DNA from: Liopterus haemorrhoidalis
Lineage: Eukaryota > Arthropoda > Insecta > Coleoptera > Dytiscidae
Length of the DNA: 64,000 nucleotides
Reading direction: 5' to 3'
Assembly: GCA_963971575.1 (NCBI GenBank)
Contig: OZ020611.1
Span: forward strand, 22,055,279 to 22,119,278
Shown here: positions 1-10,371 of the stretch, piece after piece
How the letters are laid out: every line of letters starts with the position of its first letter
How positions within the stretch are numbered: the first letter of the stretch is position 1
Made by a program: the position numbers and the translations under genes
Notes under the pieces: generated by a model
What the model saw: only the letters and a program-made list of their open reading frames with translations
Database searches by the model: none
Told to the model about the DNA's origin: nothing

Positions 1-890
1 TCAAAAAGACACTACTTTAGCCATAAATACAAAATAGCTATAACATAATTAGCCATAATTTAGCTATAAACTAAAAAATAATTATTTTGTCAAAAACAAA
101 ATCTGCAATATTTTCTAAAAACGAAATCTGATCCAAAATTTCTCTTCTACTTTTCCGGTTTAGGTCAATCTACATTAATTAGAATTTCCCCCACTGGGTT
201 AAAGAGTGCTGGACAGAGATTTTTGAAAAAATCGTATTAAAATAAAAAGAAAAATTGAAAAACTAATTTTCACGCTATTACCAAGCAAAAATAATATTTT
301 TTTTCAACGACACAAACAAAACGATCATACATAGGAGAATTGTTAACCTATGTATTAAAAACTTTCATTTGATATGCCTCAAAATTTTACAAACATTTTG
401 TTTCTTCAATAAATACATATTTGTTTATATTTTTCGGGGGAATCATTTTTGAAGTCTCAGTATATCTAGTACATGTGTTCAATTCTCTAAATCCATCCGC
501 AGGGGTCCACAATTTCTACCGGACGGACAGAATCATCCCAGCAAACATTCAACCATCGGCCGAATGCCGGAAAACTGCTTTTTCTGTTGGTAAATTGCTG
601 GCACCAAAAGTTTGTGCAACGCCAGTATTAATAATATACTTCACATTTGTATTTCGCACTCCTCCTAGACGAAGTACTTTACCAGTATTTAATGCGATTA
701 TTTTGCACTTTACCGCTGCTGGGCCGGCAATTGATACGCCAATAGGCCAGGTAATGGCCACGGGGACAGCGGGGTACTGGCCCATTTCAATGCCCGGGAG
801 TATACTTCAACAGTACTGGCCCGTATAAAAATGTTTGCTGGGATGTGACGGAATAAGGATTTCTCGATTATACCTACGAAAACCTAATCA
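1..890 (-). repeat. Divergent module A left arm, reverse, split by a MITE
   Basis: Reverse-orientation, decayed version of the module A left arm seen in better shape at 42064-42363. Shared landmarks in order are a fragment near ctgatc-aaaatt, the gggttaaagagtgctggaca stretch, a cctcaaaattt block, a tttatatttttcgggg block and, after the inserted element at 537-842, tgacgg...tacctacgaaaacct. The GACA tract is reduced to ggacggacag. No coding capacity. The short open frames here are chance readings. Confidence 0.6.
537..842 (-). mobile_element. Short CCCAGCAAACATT-ended MITE
   Basis: 306-bp internally deleted relative of the 1.7-kb elements at 28811 and 54057. It starts CCCAGCAAACATT, ends AATGTTTGCTGGG in effect, and is flanked by AT on both sides (2-bp target duplication). 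It keeps the family's GC-rich internal motifs ggtactggcccat and agtactggcccg. It is inserted in the GACA part of an old module A copy. Confidence 0.75.
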
Positions 891-1225
891 TTAATTTATA
901 AGTCTTGTAAAAGTATTTTAGGATTATGAGATATTGTAATCTCGATGCCTAAATCACTAATATTGTTAATTAGTTGTAAACAGAGATATTTAATAAATAC
1001 GTTATTAAAAAAAAAAAAAAAATGTAAATATATTTCCTAATAACTTGAATACTAATCATAATAAAATATAGCTTATATATTGTAAAATGCATGAGTTATT
1101 TTACTGTACGATTATTTTAAATTTGTTAAATTTTCCTTTCATTGGACCCCTCCCTTCCCCTGAATACCCCACTGACTCCAGTTATCCTCATCGTAAGACC
1201 GCAGGCGGAATATCACCAGCGTGTC
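891..1225. other. No gene seen
   Basis: AT-rich sequence with an A-run near 1006-1022 and a C-rich stretch near 1146-1170. I see no open frame with recognisable content and no terminal repeats. Confidence 0.5.
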
Positions 1226-2590
1226 AATAGACCATATTAGTAACTACGTCACAAAATGAGATTCAGTGCTGCCGTCTCGCGGTTGGTTTCCTTTTATTTG
1301 AATTTAGCATGTTGTTTTTTTGTTAAATTGTATTTTGGAAATATAAATTAAGTTTTCAAAGTAAGAGAGTGCTTCACATCAAAACTACAAGTCAATATTT
1401 ATTTATTAAAATTCTTATTTTATATATTATAATTTAATATGTCATTATTTTTGCAGAACAATATTATTTTGTAGGTTAATTTTGAAAAATTTACGTTAAT
1501 AATCGTTATTAAGGCAAGTAACATAGCAATAAGTGTGTGTACCATATCTGAATGGTTTAAAGGAATAATATGTTGTTTTTAATTTTCCATTATTGTTTTT
1601 CATTTTCATCTGTCAAAACACGAAAAAATTTGCAATTAATAATGTAGATGTAGGTAATTGTTACAATTCGGAGCAAAACAATACACCAATATGCATTCTA
1701 AAACAAAATATTAATGATTACTTAGTGTTAATTAAATAAATACTAAAGATATTCCGATTTTCATATTATTTAAAAACGTAACCTATAAATATATCTTCGA
1801 ATCCTTATTTATATATTTATAAAATCATTATTCTATAATATAAAGTGTCTGGACTGTATATATTAGTATATATTTATCAAAAATACATATTTTTTGCTCC
1901 AAAATTGAAAATATTTATAAAATTAAGGTAACAAAAGTAATGTCCCATGTATTTTCAACTTTAAAAGGACTCAGCTCTCAGATGGCAGCACATGTATGTG
2001 ACGACCAGTGATGGGCGCGTAGAATACATGATGTAGACTAATATAGATTTTACGCGTAAACATGTCAAGTAGAATATGCTTTTGTTTACGTGTCGAATGT
2101 AGAATGTAAACTGTACATGCGCAGTACGTTAAAATGTAATATTTGAAATAATAGAATGGTAATAGTTTAAATAGTTTACTTTAATGTTTATGTTTATTTC
2201 AATTTTATGTAATTCTAATTACATATATTGTTTCCAAAAATGTTATCTCACAAATCGTATGTTGTTATGGACAATATAAATTACTTGGTTTCTGTCTGTA
2301 TGAACTACTAAAGTAAAATTAAAATTAAAAGTTACTAGTTGTTTTAATCAGGAAGCTGTTAAAAATATTAAATTTGAGTTCTTTACTGGCTCGTCTGCTT
2401 AAAACTGGCGGTATTTTATTTTTTTACACGTTACATAACCTCATTTTTCATTATTCTACGCTAGATTCTACGTGTCTACACAGTCTACACTTCTCTACGC
2501 TGTCTACGGTAAATTTACACGTAGACGTAAAAAATTCAAGTTTACGCGTAGACGCCCATCTCTGGTGACGACACACTAATATGGTCTATT
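1226..2590. mobile_element. DNA element with about 60-bp imperfect inverted ends
   Basis: The left end begins AATAGACCATATTAGT and continues through tacgtcac and tgctgccgtct. The right end, read in reverse, has the same blocks in the same order once the hAT insertion at 2006-2564 is removed. No target duplication is visible and no coding sequence is recognisable inside, so the superfamily is open. Confidence 0.55.
2006..2564. mobile_element. hAT-type MITE with 8-bp TSD GTGACGAC
   Basis: 559-bp element with ends CAGTGATGGGCG and CAGAGATGGGCG (right end read in reverse), flanked by a perfect 8-bp duplication GTGACGAC at 1998-2005 and 2565-2572. CAG termini plus an 8-bp duplication are the hAT signature. 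The interior is rich in tctacg/tagaat motifs and has no transposase. It lies in the right inverted end of the element at 1226-2590. Confidence 0.88.
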
Positions 2591-3393
2591 ACCAACAAAT
2601 ATATATGACTGGCAACTGGCAACAGAGCTACAGCAAATAATTGATAATAAATAACAAAATTCCCCTAACTAAACCAAACTTCATAAAATTAATTTCCTAC
2701 CAAACTTGCTCAATATTAAAATTAATAACACAATCTTATAAAACCTTTCTTTAATTTCCCTGGTAATATTTCAGAACGTGTCAGTAATATCGCGTGCAGT
2801 TTTAAAGGGATGTAAACATCTGAAATTCATCATAAAGCTATTTTATGAAAGCATATAACCAGCTGATTAGCGGTCCCGGTTGATGGTTCAATATGGGAGT
2901 AGTGTAGAGGAGGCTCGCTAAGCCCTTGCTTCGATGCTCCGTGCCTCGTGCCCGTTCCTCTAATGAACAGAGCAGCTGTTACTAAATTGTTATTACTCAT
3001 CGATCAATCTGTGTACTGTTATCACCTGCACTATATCATCATTAGCTGTTTATTTGGTGGCTAGATATGATGTTATTAAATATTGTAATTTCAATCGTAA
3101 AATTTTGTTTCAAAGTTAATTTGCGTTTAAATTCTATCTCATAATTTATTTTTTCAATACTAGTTTTAGAGCGTACCATTATTTAACTTGTTTTTAATAC
3201 GAGATATTAATTTTCTTCACCTAATGCCGCATTTAGAGTCATAAATTAAGGCACTGTACTATTCACTGTAAATTGTCAATAACTAGTTTTTCATATGGAA
3301 GGTGGCCATTAATATTTTGACATTAAACGAAACATTTTTGAAACAAAACGGAGAAGAAGCTTGTACAAAAAGTTATCTAAAATATATGCTTTT
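2591..3393. other. No gene seen
   Basis: AT-rich intergenic sequence with one slightly GC-richer stretch (2870-2960). No convincing open frame, repeat or RNA was seen. Confidence 0.5.
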
Positions 3394-3915
3394 AGGATTT
3401 TGTAGGGATGACCACTAAAAAACCCTTATAACGTCACTCATGTGTCTGTCTGTCTGTACGATAGAAATTATAACCAAATGGCTGAACATAGAAAGTTAAA
3501 ATTTGACATGCTTATACACAGGGCTTCGAACCGTTATTTTTTTCGTTTCGGTTTTCGTTCCGGTTCAATTAAAAATATATATATATATCGGTTCGGTTCC
3601 GGTTTTAGTTCCGGCAAAAATAACGTTTTTTTTCGGTTTTCGGTTTTCGGTTCAGTTCCGAGTGATAAATTTGTAAATGCTTGTATTTGTAATAGAAATT
3701 TATTTTTTACTATTGGGCTCAACAGCGCTATGAAGTGACGCCAAGCGGACTATAACTGAACTAAGCGAAACGAGTAATAGTTTATTGTTTACATCTGGTT
3801 TACATGTGTTTTCTCGTGTAGTTTGTATTGCTTTTAAAAGTTAGTGTTGCAGTTTGTTTGTTATATTAACTTTTGATAGCAATTATTATTCTTTTTTATA
3901 TTACTTTATGTTATA

Positions 3916-4029
3916 ATGAGTTATTATAACACAAATTGGTGTGTGTTTGGCTGTCACTCTAGAAAAGGAAGTAACAAAAATATTTACTTCCACTATTTTC
4001 CAAATGAGAAACAATTTGTGAACTGTTAA
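3916..4029 (+). pseudogene. THAP zinc-finger N-terminus (37 aa fragment)
   Basis: Short frame beginning MSYYNTNWCVFGCHSRKG, followed by FHYFPNE. The spacing C-x2-x-G-C near the start and the F-H-x-F-P block about 20 residues later match the start of a THAP DNA-binding domain (C2CH finger). The frame stops before the conserved Trp and the C-x2-H pair, so less than half of the domain remains. THAP domains occur in P-element transposases and many exapted proteins. It lies inside the 8-bp-TSD element at 3519-5239. Identification rests on the motif alone. Confidence 0.6.
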
Positions 4030-4438
4030 TAAATTTGGTGCTGTGGAAGTGATAATAACAAACTAGTATTTATTAAACAAATTAAATAAAAAACACACAC
4101 TAAATTATAAAAATCCTTCTCGAGCATAATTAAATATCTACCCGGGTAATTTTAATGCAGAATTAGGGCAAGCGGTCTCAAATTCTGTACGCAGCTTTTC
4201 TAATACATTTTCACTGAACTTTCAGTGCCTGCTTTTGTTTTTAATCAATTTATTTAGGCAAGGAGTTTCTAACAGAGGTTTCGGTTCATACTGTTGTAAG
4301 ACAGGTTTCTTAAAAGTAGACCACAGGCATTTTAAATCTGTGCTGGTTAATATTTCCATACTCAATATATTGTTTCTGGAACAAAAAGTAAAACCAACAG
4401 AAACCACACAAAAAAAAGATAAATCAAATATTTCACAA

Positions 4439-4840
4439 TCAATCAATGCCCTGATCTTGGCTTCTTTCATTTTGGTTTGTTAACCACCTGGCACAAAATA
4501 ATAGGATAGCTGAAATGTGTTTGCATGTAGTTCCTGCTTTACATGTGCAGGACATTTTTAAATCTTCAACATCATTATTAAATTTTAATTTCCCAGTGAC
4601 TTCGTGAGGTGGTGTTCTCAAACTGCTTGTTTGTAAACATAACCCACATATGTCGACATGCTCATCATTTTTGTCCAAAATTCCGCACAACATAAGATTT
4701 CCGGCGTTTAACAACTCTTCTCCTTCAACTACACACCTAGAAGAAGGTGTTGCACTTAAAAAAATTAAATAATTTAATAAGGATAGCTGTTTATTATCCA
4801 TTGCAAATCGATGATTTAACATGTAAACAAATATGAACAA
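4439..4840 (-). pseudogene. SWIM zinc-finger protein fragment (133 aa)
   Basis: Minus-strand frame. The better start may be the internal MDNKQLSLLNYL (residue 14) rather than the first Met. Residues about 97-114 read SCTCKAGTTCKHISAILL, which has the CxC-x(n)-CxH pattern of a SWIM zinc finger. A cysteine pair CGLC sits near residue 66. The frame ends abruptly at residue 133. SWIM fingers occur in MULE-type and KDZ-type transposases and in transposon-derived proteins. Here the frame is within a 1.7-kb element with no transposase core, so it is probably a captured or truncated gene end. Confidence 0.55.
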
Positions 4841-5361
4841 CTTTCACATTACTCGTTTCAATCAGCTGTTCACAGCGCTCGTAGCGCCGCCATCGGGCAT
4901 TGTTGTATCCAATAATTTAGTAGAACATTTTATTCCTTATTTTATAATAATCATACCAAGGCCGCTGCCAAGGGGGGGATTCTTGGCGTTCACCCCCCCC
5001 CCCCTCCTTCCGAAATAATAGAAGAGCATTTTTTTACTTCAGTTAAAAAAATTACGATTTTTTTTCTGCTCATCAGTTTAAAAAATAATCTTAAATAAAA
5101 TGTATTTTATATTCACTCACATAAACATTATCTGAACCGAAATAAACCGTTATTTTTTTTTTCGGTTCAGTTCCGGATTTCGTTCCAACAAAGATAACGG
5201 TTTTTTCGGTTTTCGGTTCAGTTCCGGTTCGAAGCCCTGCTTATACAAGTCTTTGATGAACATTTAGGAAAAATACTGAGAGCAAAAAATCACGAGATAA
5301 ATATAAACAAATATGTATTTAATGAAATTATAAATGATTTTTTTTAAATTTTGAGTGAGGT

Positions 5362-6325
5362 AAAAAATGTATGTGAAGTGTGAATTTTCACACATTGCAG
5401 GGTTTTGCAGGTATATAAGTTAATAATAATAAGTTTGTAAAAAATAATCGACATGCTGAGTGTGTAGGACAAATTTTGCTTTGTAGTAATCACGGCAAAA
5501 TGAACGATATTTTTAAAATAACTTATCGTCTGTTAATCTAAAAACAAATTTTATGTAAAATATTTTTTTGTTTAAATTTTAGTTCGAATACCTAATACCA
5601 TTATTTAGGTTTCTAAATATGTGCAGTATTTTTTTTATATAGCAAGATTCATTAGGATTTTGAAAATTCCGCATATGGCTTCATTGGTTGTTTTAAGTCA
5701 TATGCTCCGCCCCTCTGGTTTCGTATACATGACATATAGAATGAAAATATAATTCCAACAATTCCAACAGGTTATTAAATTTACGCTCTTAAAAATAAAT
5801 GCAACATTTGTCAAAATTCTAGTTATATTTAAATTAAATAATTTAAACAAAATAAAAATGGAAAAATAAAAAATAAAATTGTTTCCTCTGCCCAGGAGCG
5901 AACCCTAGTTTGCTGCGAGGCAAGCGAGCAAGCTAACTATTAGACCAGGATACGCCTTCTAGTATAGTGTGGTACGTAGCTATAACTTTTGTACATCGTC
6001 AACCAAAAAACACAAAAATTGCGTTATTTTCCGAAAACATGATCTGATTAAAAATTCCTGTTGTACTATTCCGGCTCACACCAATGTACATTACTTAGAT
6101 TTTTTTCAGATTTTTATTTTAAACCATATGGGCTACGGGGTGTGGAACAATTTTTTTTGCACAATTTTGGCTAAAATCGCTTTAAAATAATTTATTTTGT
6201 AAAAATAAAATTTTGATCGTTAATTCACGTACTAAGGGCTTTCATTTGATACCCTACTCAGAATTTTTAAAAAATATTTAATATTTCGATGAGCGTATAT
6301 TGTATATTGTATATAAATATAATAA
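5362..6325 (-). repeat. Module A copy 2 (reverse), with tRNA-like cassette
   Basis: Reverse copy. The right-end block gtgaagtgtgaattttcac, the gcagtatttttt/tatatagcaag block, and the ctccgcccctctg and ttaaatttacgctcttaaaa blocks come first. The tRNA-like cassette is at about 5885-5965. Then follow the left-arm blocks ttcctgttgtactattcc, tgggctacggggtgtgg and gggctttcatttgataccc. The outer part of the left arm, with the GTCT tract, is missing beyond about 6325. Confidence 0.85.
5885..5965 (-). other. tRNA-like cassette of module A copy 2
   Basis: On the minus strand a B-box GGGTTCGCTCC (5895-5905) lies downstream of an A-box-like TGGTCTAATAGTTAGC (about 5933-5948). The pair has tRNA spacing and the same orientation relative to the arms as in the other copies. 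I could not form a clean acceptor stem, so it is not called a tRNA gene. Confidence 0.6.
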
Positions 6326-7015
6326 TTTTTTTTAACAACTAAGAATTGAGTTCATGTGTGTAAGGAGCCTACAGGCGGAGACCCTACTGTTATACGCCAT
6401 GATTATCCTACTGTTTGAATTAGTTTAGTTTTTTGTTTTTAATGTATAAAACAAGAATAAATCATGTTTAGTAGTGAAATACTTACTAAATATAAAATAC
6501 TTACTTAATAATATGCAACGGTACTTTAGTTAGGTGTTTTTCGATAAAAAGCGGCACATGTGTTATCTGTAGAAATAACATGTAATTATATATATTTGTA
6601 ATGTGCCCTGCTGACAAATAGTGTAGCATATAAAAATTTAATATCTTATCAAAAACTGACCAATGGCAAAGGAGTGACCGGAATTACTTATCTCGGATAT
6701 AATCCCAAAATAATGAGGTGTCGTTATTAAGATAAAATTCATTGCGGTACAAGTGTTTTATTCTTTTGCTTTTTGTTGGTTTTTTGTTAAATAAAGTTTA
6801 AAATAGCCTATGGCAAAAATACCGTTGCATATTTTTACCTCTCTCTACAAATATCATTGTTAATAGTGAGAAATACGTTTTTAAAATTGAAAATAAATTA
6901 AGCCATTTATCAATATGTTTCTTATTAATTTAATGAAGATTTAGATAAGAAGGCAATGCAAAAAAATCGCTGAGATTTTCTAATTTAAATTTTATGTGAT
7001 GATTGATTTTGTCCG
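6326..7015 (+). repeat. Family B repeat arm
   Basis: Shares several blocks, in order, with the interior of the long-TIR element at 13118-14168: a gagttcatgtgtgtaaggagcct block, cgccatgattatcc, tcatgtttagtagtgaaata, a ttgttaatagtgagaaatac block and cttattaatttaatgaaga. The same blocks occur reversed and partly duplicated at 36020-36490. Non-coding. Confidence 0.65.
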
Positions 7016-7159
7016 TGAAATATATGCATACATATGTATATGGTCCTATCATAGGAAGTGATTGAACACCACTGCCTGAGAGCATTGTAATAGAGAATAT
7101 CTCTCAACTCTTGACTTAAAGTCTAATTTTTGTTTTTTTTATACAAGCTTTGTTAATAC

Positions 7160-7334
7160 TGTTAATGCAGAGTAATTATATGTATATATAATTGTAATAT
7201 TTAATATCTATATACATTTCATATAATAATTTTGACATACACTTTACTTCATATTTTTACATATCAATATCAATAATTCTATATCCTAGCAACTGTTGAT
7301 TGCTGATCTTATATGTTACATTTCCGTAGCAACA
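7160..7334 (-). repeat. Copia 3' LTR
   Basis: Minus-strand LTR starting TGTTGCTACGG and ending GCATTAACA, with TG...CA termini. It is 3 bp longer than the 5' LTR because of an extra ttc near position 7246. Confidence 0.93.
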
Positions 7335-7344
7335 CTCCCCCTCA
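7335..7344 (-). other. Polypurine tract next to the 3' LTR
   Basis: Minus-strand GAGGGGGAG sits directly before the 3' LTR start TGTTGC, the usual plus-strand primer of copia elements. The pol stop codon (7342-7344) overlaps this site. Confidence 0.85.
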
Positions 7345-8472
7345 ATCAGCAGTAGCTATTTTTTCATAATTATGCATTGACAAATATTTGACACATGTCA
7401 GATGTTTGTCAGATGTCAAACCTTTTGTCATAATATCAACTGTCATTTTTTGAGTTGAGATGTGTTTCACTTCCAGCTTACCATATCTTATTAATTCCCT
7501 TATAAAATGATGCTTGATATCTATGTGTTTAGTTCGGCTATGGAAGGTGTCATTTTCAGCTAAACACGTCGCGCCAAAATTATCGGAGTATATCAGTACG
7601 GATGTCTGTCTTAGTAATGACAATTCTTGTAGCAGATTTTTCAAATAAATTGCTTCTTTTGCAGCTTCTACAAGTGCCATGTATTCCGCTTCAGTACTAG
7701 ACAGTGCGACTGTATGTTGTTTACGCGCTTCCCAACTAATAGGTCCATTCGCTAAAGTGAAGACAAAACCAGTATACGAACGTCTGTCTACAATACATGA
7801 GCCCCAGTCTGCATCAGCATAGCCCATTAACTCCTTATTGCTACGACAGTATTTAATTTCCATATCTAGAGTTCCCTTTAGATATCTTAAAATTCTCTTT
7901 GCTGCTAACCAATGTTCCTTTCCAAAATTAGTGGTAAACTGGCTGAGATAATTGGTAGCAAAAGCAATATCAGGTCTTGTACCAACTGCTAAATATATCA
8001 AATTACCAATTAAATTTTGATATGGACATTTATCCATTTCCTCCCATTTTTCCTTAGGTTTATTAAATTTAACATTTGGTTCCATTGGTGCTCTTACTGG
8101 GTTTGAATTTACCATACCGAAACGTTCTAGTAATTCCATAATATAATGTTTTTGTGTCATACTAATCTCCCCCTTTTCGGTTTGGGTAAATTCAATTCCT
8201 AAACATTGCTTGATTTTTCCAAGGTATTTTACTTCAAAATGCTTACCTAAATCTTCTTTAAATTTTTTTATTTGAACCGAATTTTTACTTGCTATAATAA
8301 TATCATCTACAAAAACAGCAACAATCATTATTTCATATCCTTTTCTGTTGAAATAAATACAGGGGTCTGTTTTTAGACGTTTTAGTCCTATGTTTAACAA
8401 TGTTTCATTTAGTTTTATGTTCCATTGCCTACCGGACTGTCGTAATCCATAAAGGATTTTGTTAGTAAACAA
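7342..8472 (-). CDS. pol: Copia pol: reverse transcriptase C-terminal part and RNase H (376 aa)
   Basis: Open minus-strand frame covering the second half of copia pol. Residues 6-17 read ILYGLRQSGRQW, the conserved YGLKQ-x-RxW block. FVDDIII near residue 54 is the catalytic YVDD-type box of reverse transcriptase. The RNase H part shows GYADADWGSC near residue 215, LSSTEAEYMAL near 257 and YSDNFGA near 296, then HSRTKHIDIKHHFIREL, all typical of Ty1/copia. The stop lies just before the 3' LTR. The ATG at 8472 is not a native start: the upstream ICLLTKSF stretch continues in another frame (8415-8600), so one frameshift separates them. It lacks the N-terminal reverse transcriptase and integrase. 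Confidence 0.93.
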   Translation of the reverse strand: MFTNKILYGLRQSGRQWNIKLNETLLNIGLKRLKTDPCIYFNRKGYEIMIVAVFVDDIIIASKNSVQIKKFKEDLGKHFEVKYLGKIKQCLGIEFTQTEKGEISMTQKHYIMELLERFGMVNSNPVRAPMEPNVKFNKPKEKWEEMDKCPYQNLIGNLIYLAVGTRPDIAFATNYLSQFTTNFGKEHWLAAKRILRYLKGTLDMEIKYCRSNKELMGYADADWGSCIVDRRSYTGFVFTLANGPISWEARKQHTVALSSTEAEYMALVEAAKEAIYLKNLLQELSLLRQTSVLIYSDNFGATCLAENDTFHSRTKHIDIKHHFIRELIRYGKLEVKHISTQKMTVDIMTKGLTSDKHLTCVKYLSMHNYEKIATAD

Positions 8473-8600
8473 ATTTTCTTTTCTCCTTTATTTGTGATAT
8501 CTCTTAACCATTCTCTAGCTGTTTTCTTTACATCTTTTTCTACTACACCGTTTTTCAATATTTCTTCCAACGCTGCCTTCAAGTGTTCTGGTATTTTCAT
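8415..8600 (-). pseudogene. Copia pol upstream fragment in a shifted frame
   Basis: Minus-strand frame KIPEHLKAALEEILKNG... ending near GEKKICLLTKSF. The last part is the copia block that precedes YGLRQSGRQW in the main frame, so a frameshift lies around 8450-8475. The first 35 residues are not recognisable as copia and may reflect the deletion junction. Confidence 0.55.
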
Positions 8601-8625
8601 GAATTCATGAATTCATGAATTCATG
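8596..8625. repeat. Four copies of an 8-bp repeat at the copia/LINE junction
   Basis: The unit AATTCATG is tandemly repeated exactly at the 5' junction between copia pol and the inserted LINE fragment, and it runs into the LINE's atgattccagg. It may be junction filler made during insertion, or later slippage. Confidence 0.8.
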
Positions 8626-9123
8626 ATTCCAGGTCATTCAGGCATTGACGGCAACGAACAAGCTGACAACGCAGCAAAAGAAGATACAAGCCCAGTACAA
8701 AATATCCCCATACCAGCAACAGACTTTAAGAATGCTCTCAAAGACATTACAGTACAACACAAAAAAAGTGCATGGCTCAATATCGACCCAAATAGGAACA
8801 AATTGCGAAGTATCAAGAAAGACATAAAAGTATGGGACCTGGAAAAAGAACGAAAAATACAGACATTAATGACAAGACTGCGCATTGGACACTCAAGACT
8901 CACCCACAGCTACCTAATCAACAGAGAAACCCCCCCTCGGTGTGAAAATTGCGACGTGCTATTGACCATCGAACATATTTTATCCGAATGTGAATCATAT
9001 AACTATTCAAGGACCAAATTCAATATCCCCAACAACATCACAACAGCCTTACAAAACAACCCAGACAGTACCACTAACATCATAAATTACTTAAGCAACA
9101 TAAAACTACTAAAACAAATCTAG
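8623..9123 (+). CDS. LINE ORF2 C-terminus: RNase H end and zinc finger (166 aa)
   Basis: Plus-strand frame starting IPGHSGIDGNEQADNAAK, the last conserved block of the RNase H domain of I/R1/LOA-group non-LTR elements (the His and Asp are the late catalytic residues). Residues about 90-100 read LMTRLRIGHSRLTHSYL. Near residues 107-122 a CENCDVLLTIEHILSEC stretch gives the C-x2-C...H-x4-C finger found at the end of such ORF2 proteins. The frame stops normally at 9121-9123. The Met at 8623 is an accident of the junction repeat. Everything 5' of this point is missing, as in typical 5'-truncated insertions. The strand is opposite to the surrounding copia element. Confidence 0.9.
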   Translation: MIPGHSGIDGNEQADNAAKEDTSPVQNIPIPATDFKNALKDITVQHKKSAWLNIDPNRNKLRSIKKDIKVWDLEKERKIQTLMTRLRIGHSRLTHSYLINRETPPRCENCDVLLTIEHILSECESYNYSRTKFNIPNNITTALQNNPDSTTNIINYLSNIKLLKQI

Positions 9124-9315
9124 ATCTAAATATTACTATAGTAAAGTTGTGTAATACAATTATAAGTGTTGAATGTTAAAATTTATAAGTTAATTATAAG
9201 TGTCAAATATGCTTTTATTTATAATTGTAATATGTCATAATTATAATATATGTATAAGACGCTAAAAGCCTAGCAGTTGAAGCGTCTCTAAATAAAAATT
9301 AAATAAAAAAAAAAA
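9124..9315 (+). other. LINE 3' UTR and poly-A tail
   Basis: AT-rich sequence after the LINE stop, ending in aattaaataaaa followed by an A-run (about 9302-9316). It abuts copia protease sequence at gtaacgtttcc. No target duplication is evident, perhaps because the insertion removed copia sequence. Confidence 0.8.
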
Positions 9316-9319
9316 AAGT

Positions 9320-9541
9320 AACGTTTCCTCTTCCTTTAATTTCTGTTGTCATGTTATTTGCCAAATTTACAATTTCACAGATTTCTTTAATTCCATTTTT
9401 AAATTTCTGGTAGTCTGCACACATATGTGACGTGCTTCCACTATCCAAACACCATAGACTTTTATAATTGAATTTCGTATTTGAATTATTGTGGTAATAT
9501 CCATGACCAATATGTTCCGAAGTATACCTCGTATTTTCCAT
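9320..9541 (-). pseudogene. Copia protease fragment
   Basis: Minus-strand frame from MENTRYTSEH onward. Residues about 31-41 read WCLDSGSTSHM, the DSG active-site block of copia aspartic protease preceded by the usual Leu/Trp. It runs to GRGNVTF, where the LINE poly-T junction cuts it. It belongs between the gag zinc knuckle and the missing integrase. Confidence 0.85.
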
Positions 9542-9553
9542 GGATTTTTGTTT

Positions 9554-10312
9554 CTATACCTTATTTTTATTATAATAATTATTTCTTTTTAAGAATCTGC
9601 ATTCGGATATCACGTGACCAATTTTTCCGCAATTATCACATTTATTTGGAAATCTACGTTCCTTTTTAAAATGCTTTTCCGAATAATAATTTTTATTTTC
9701 TGTGAAATTCTTATTCGCCATCATTGCACCTGATGTACATATATTTCGTTCTTCACGAGCTTCAAATTCTTCTAAAATTTTAATTTTCAAACTATCTAAT
9801 TTTGGCAAATTATCTCTGGCTTCTATGGCGATTCGAAAGTTTTCCATATTTTCCGGTAAACTATACAATAAAATTATAACCAATAGATCTTCATTGATTT
9901 CATTAACTTATCTACTGTATCAATAAAAGAACGTAAAAAGTCTTTTACATCTTCATTTTCCTTCATTTTTGAAAAAAGAAGTTTCTTTAGAAGTGTAGCC
10001 TTTCTAGCAGGTCCTTTCGATACGTAAATTATCATGTAGTTTGTTCCATATTTCATTTGAAGTAGTACAACCTTTAATTTGGCTTAACTCAGATGGGCTA
10101 ATTGAGAGAATTAGATCTGATTTCGCCTTTTGATCCGCAAAGTCCCATTCCTCTCTCATTTTTGCGTTATCCGCATTCCCATCTATCTTCTCTGGTTTAC
10201 TATTCTTCCCATTGACATAATTCCAAGCATCGTTTTTTATTAATAACGCTTCTACCTGAATTGTCCAAGTATCAAAATTATTTTTCTTTAATTTCTCTAT
10301 TTTGATACTCAT
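9554..10312 (-). pseudogene. gag: Copia gag with CCHC zinc knuckle, frameshifted
   Basis: Reads in three overlapping minus-strand frames (10312 to 10004, 10056 to 9874, 9883 to 9554). The most likely start is MSIKIEKLKKNNFDTW at 10312, matching the usual copia Gag start with an NFxxW block. The first piece ends around GCTTSNEIWNKL, the second holds LLKKLLFSKMKE, and the third holds LLYSLPENMENF and ends with CDNCGKIGHVISEC, a CCHC knuckle. These are the landmarks of UBN2-type Gag. Two frameshifts disable it. Confidence 0.88.
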
Positions 10313-10371
10313 CTCTGCGAATTTTACTATCACACTTTTTTTTATTATTAATATATTTTTAACAAGCTGGG

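Larger units (their letters stand above)
3519..5239. mobile_element. hAT-like element, TSD CTTATACA, carrying THAP and SWIM relics
   Basis: 1721-bp element with a perfect 15-bp inverted end starting CAGGGCTTCGAACCG and an exact 8-bp duplication CTTATACA at 3511-3518 and 5240-5247. Both subterminal regions carry iterated cggttttcggttcagttccg motifs in the same rather than inverted orientation, which is unusual. Inside are a short THAP zinc-finger frame on the plus strand and a SWIM zinc-finger frame on the minus strand, so the two relics are convergent. No DDE transposase core is visible. CAGGG ends and the 8-bp duplication suggest hAT. THAP and SWIM fingers are also known from P-type, KDZ and MULE-type elements, so the superfamily is not settled. 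Confidence 0.85.
3394..5355 (+). repeat. Old module A left arm, interrupted by a hAT element
   Basis: The arm starts at aggattttgtagggatgacc, has a short (GTCT)3 tract and the aaatttgacatgcttataca block, breaks at 3519, and resumes at 5248 with agtctttgatgaacatttagg and aaacaaatatgtatttaatg. Removing 3519-5239 and one copy of the duplication joins the two halves of the standard arm. Confidence 0.8.
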
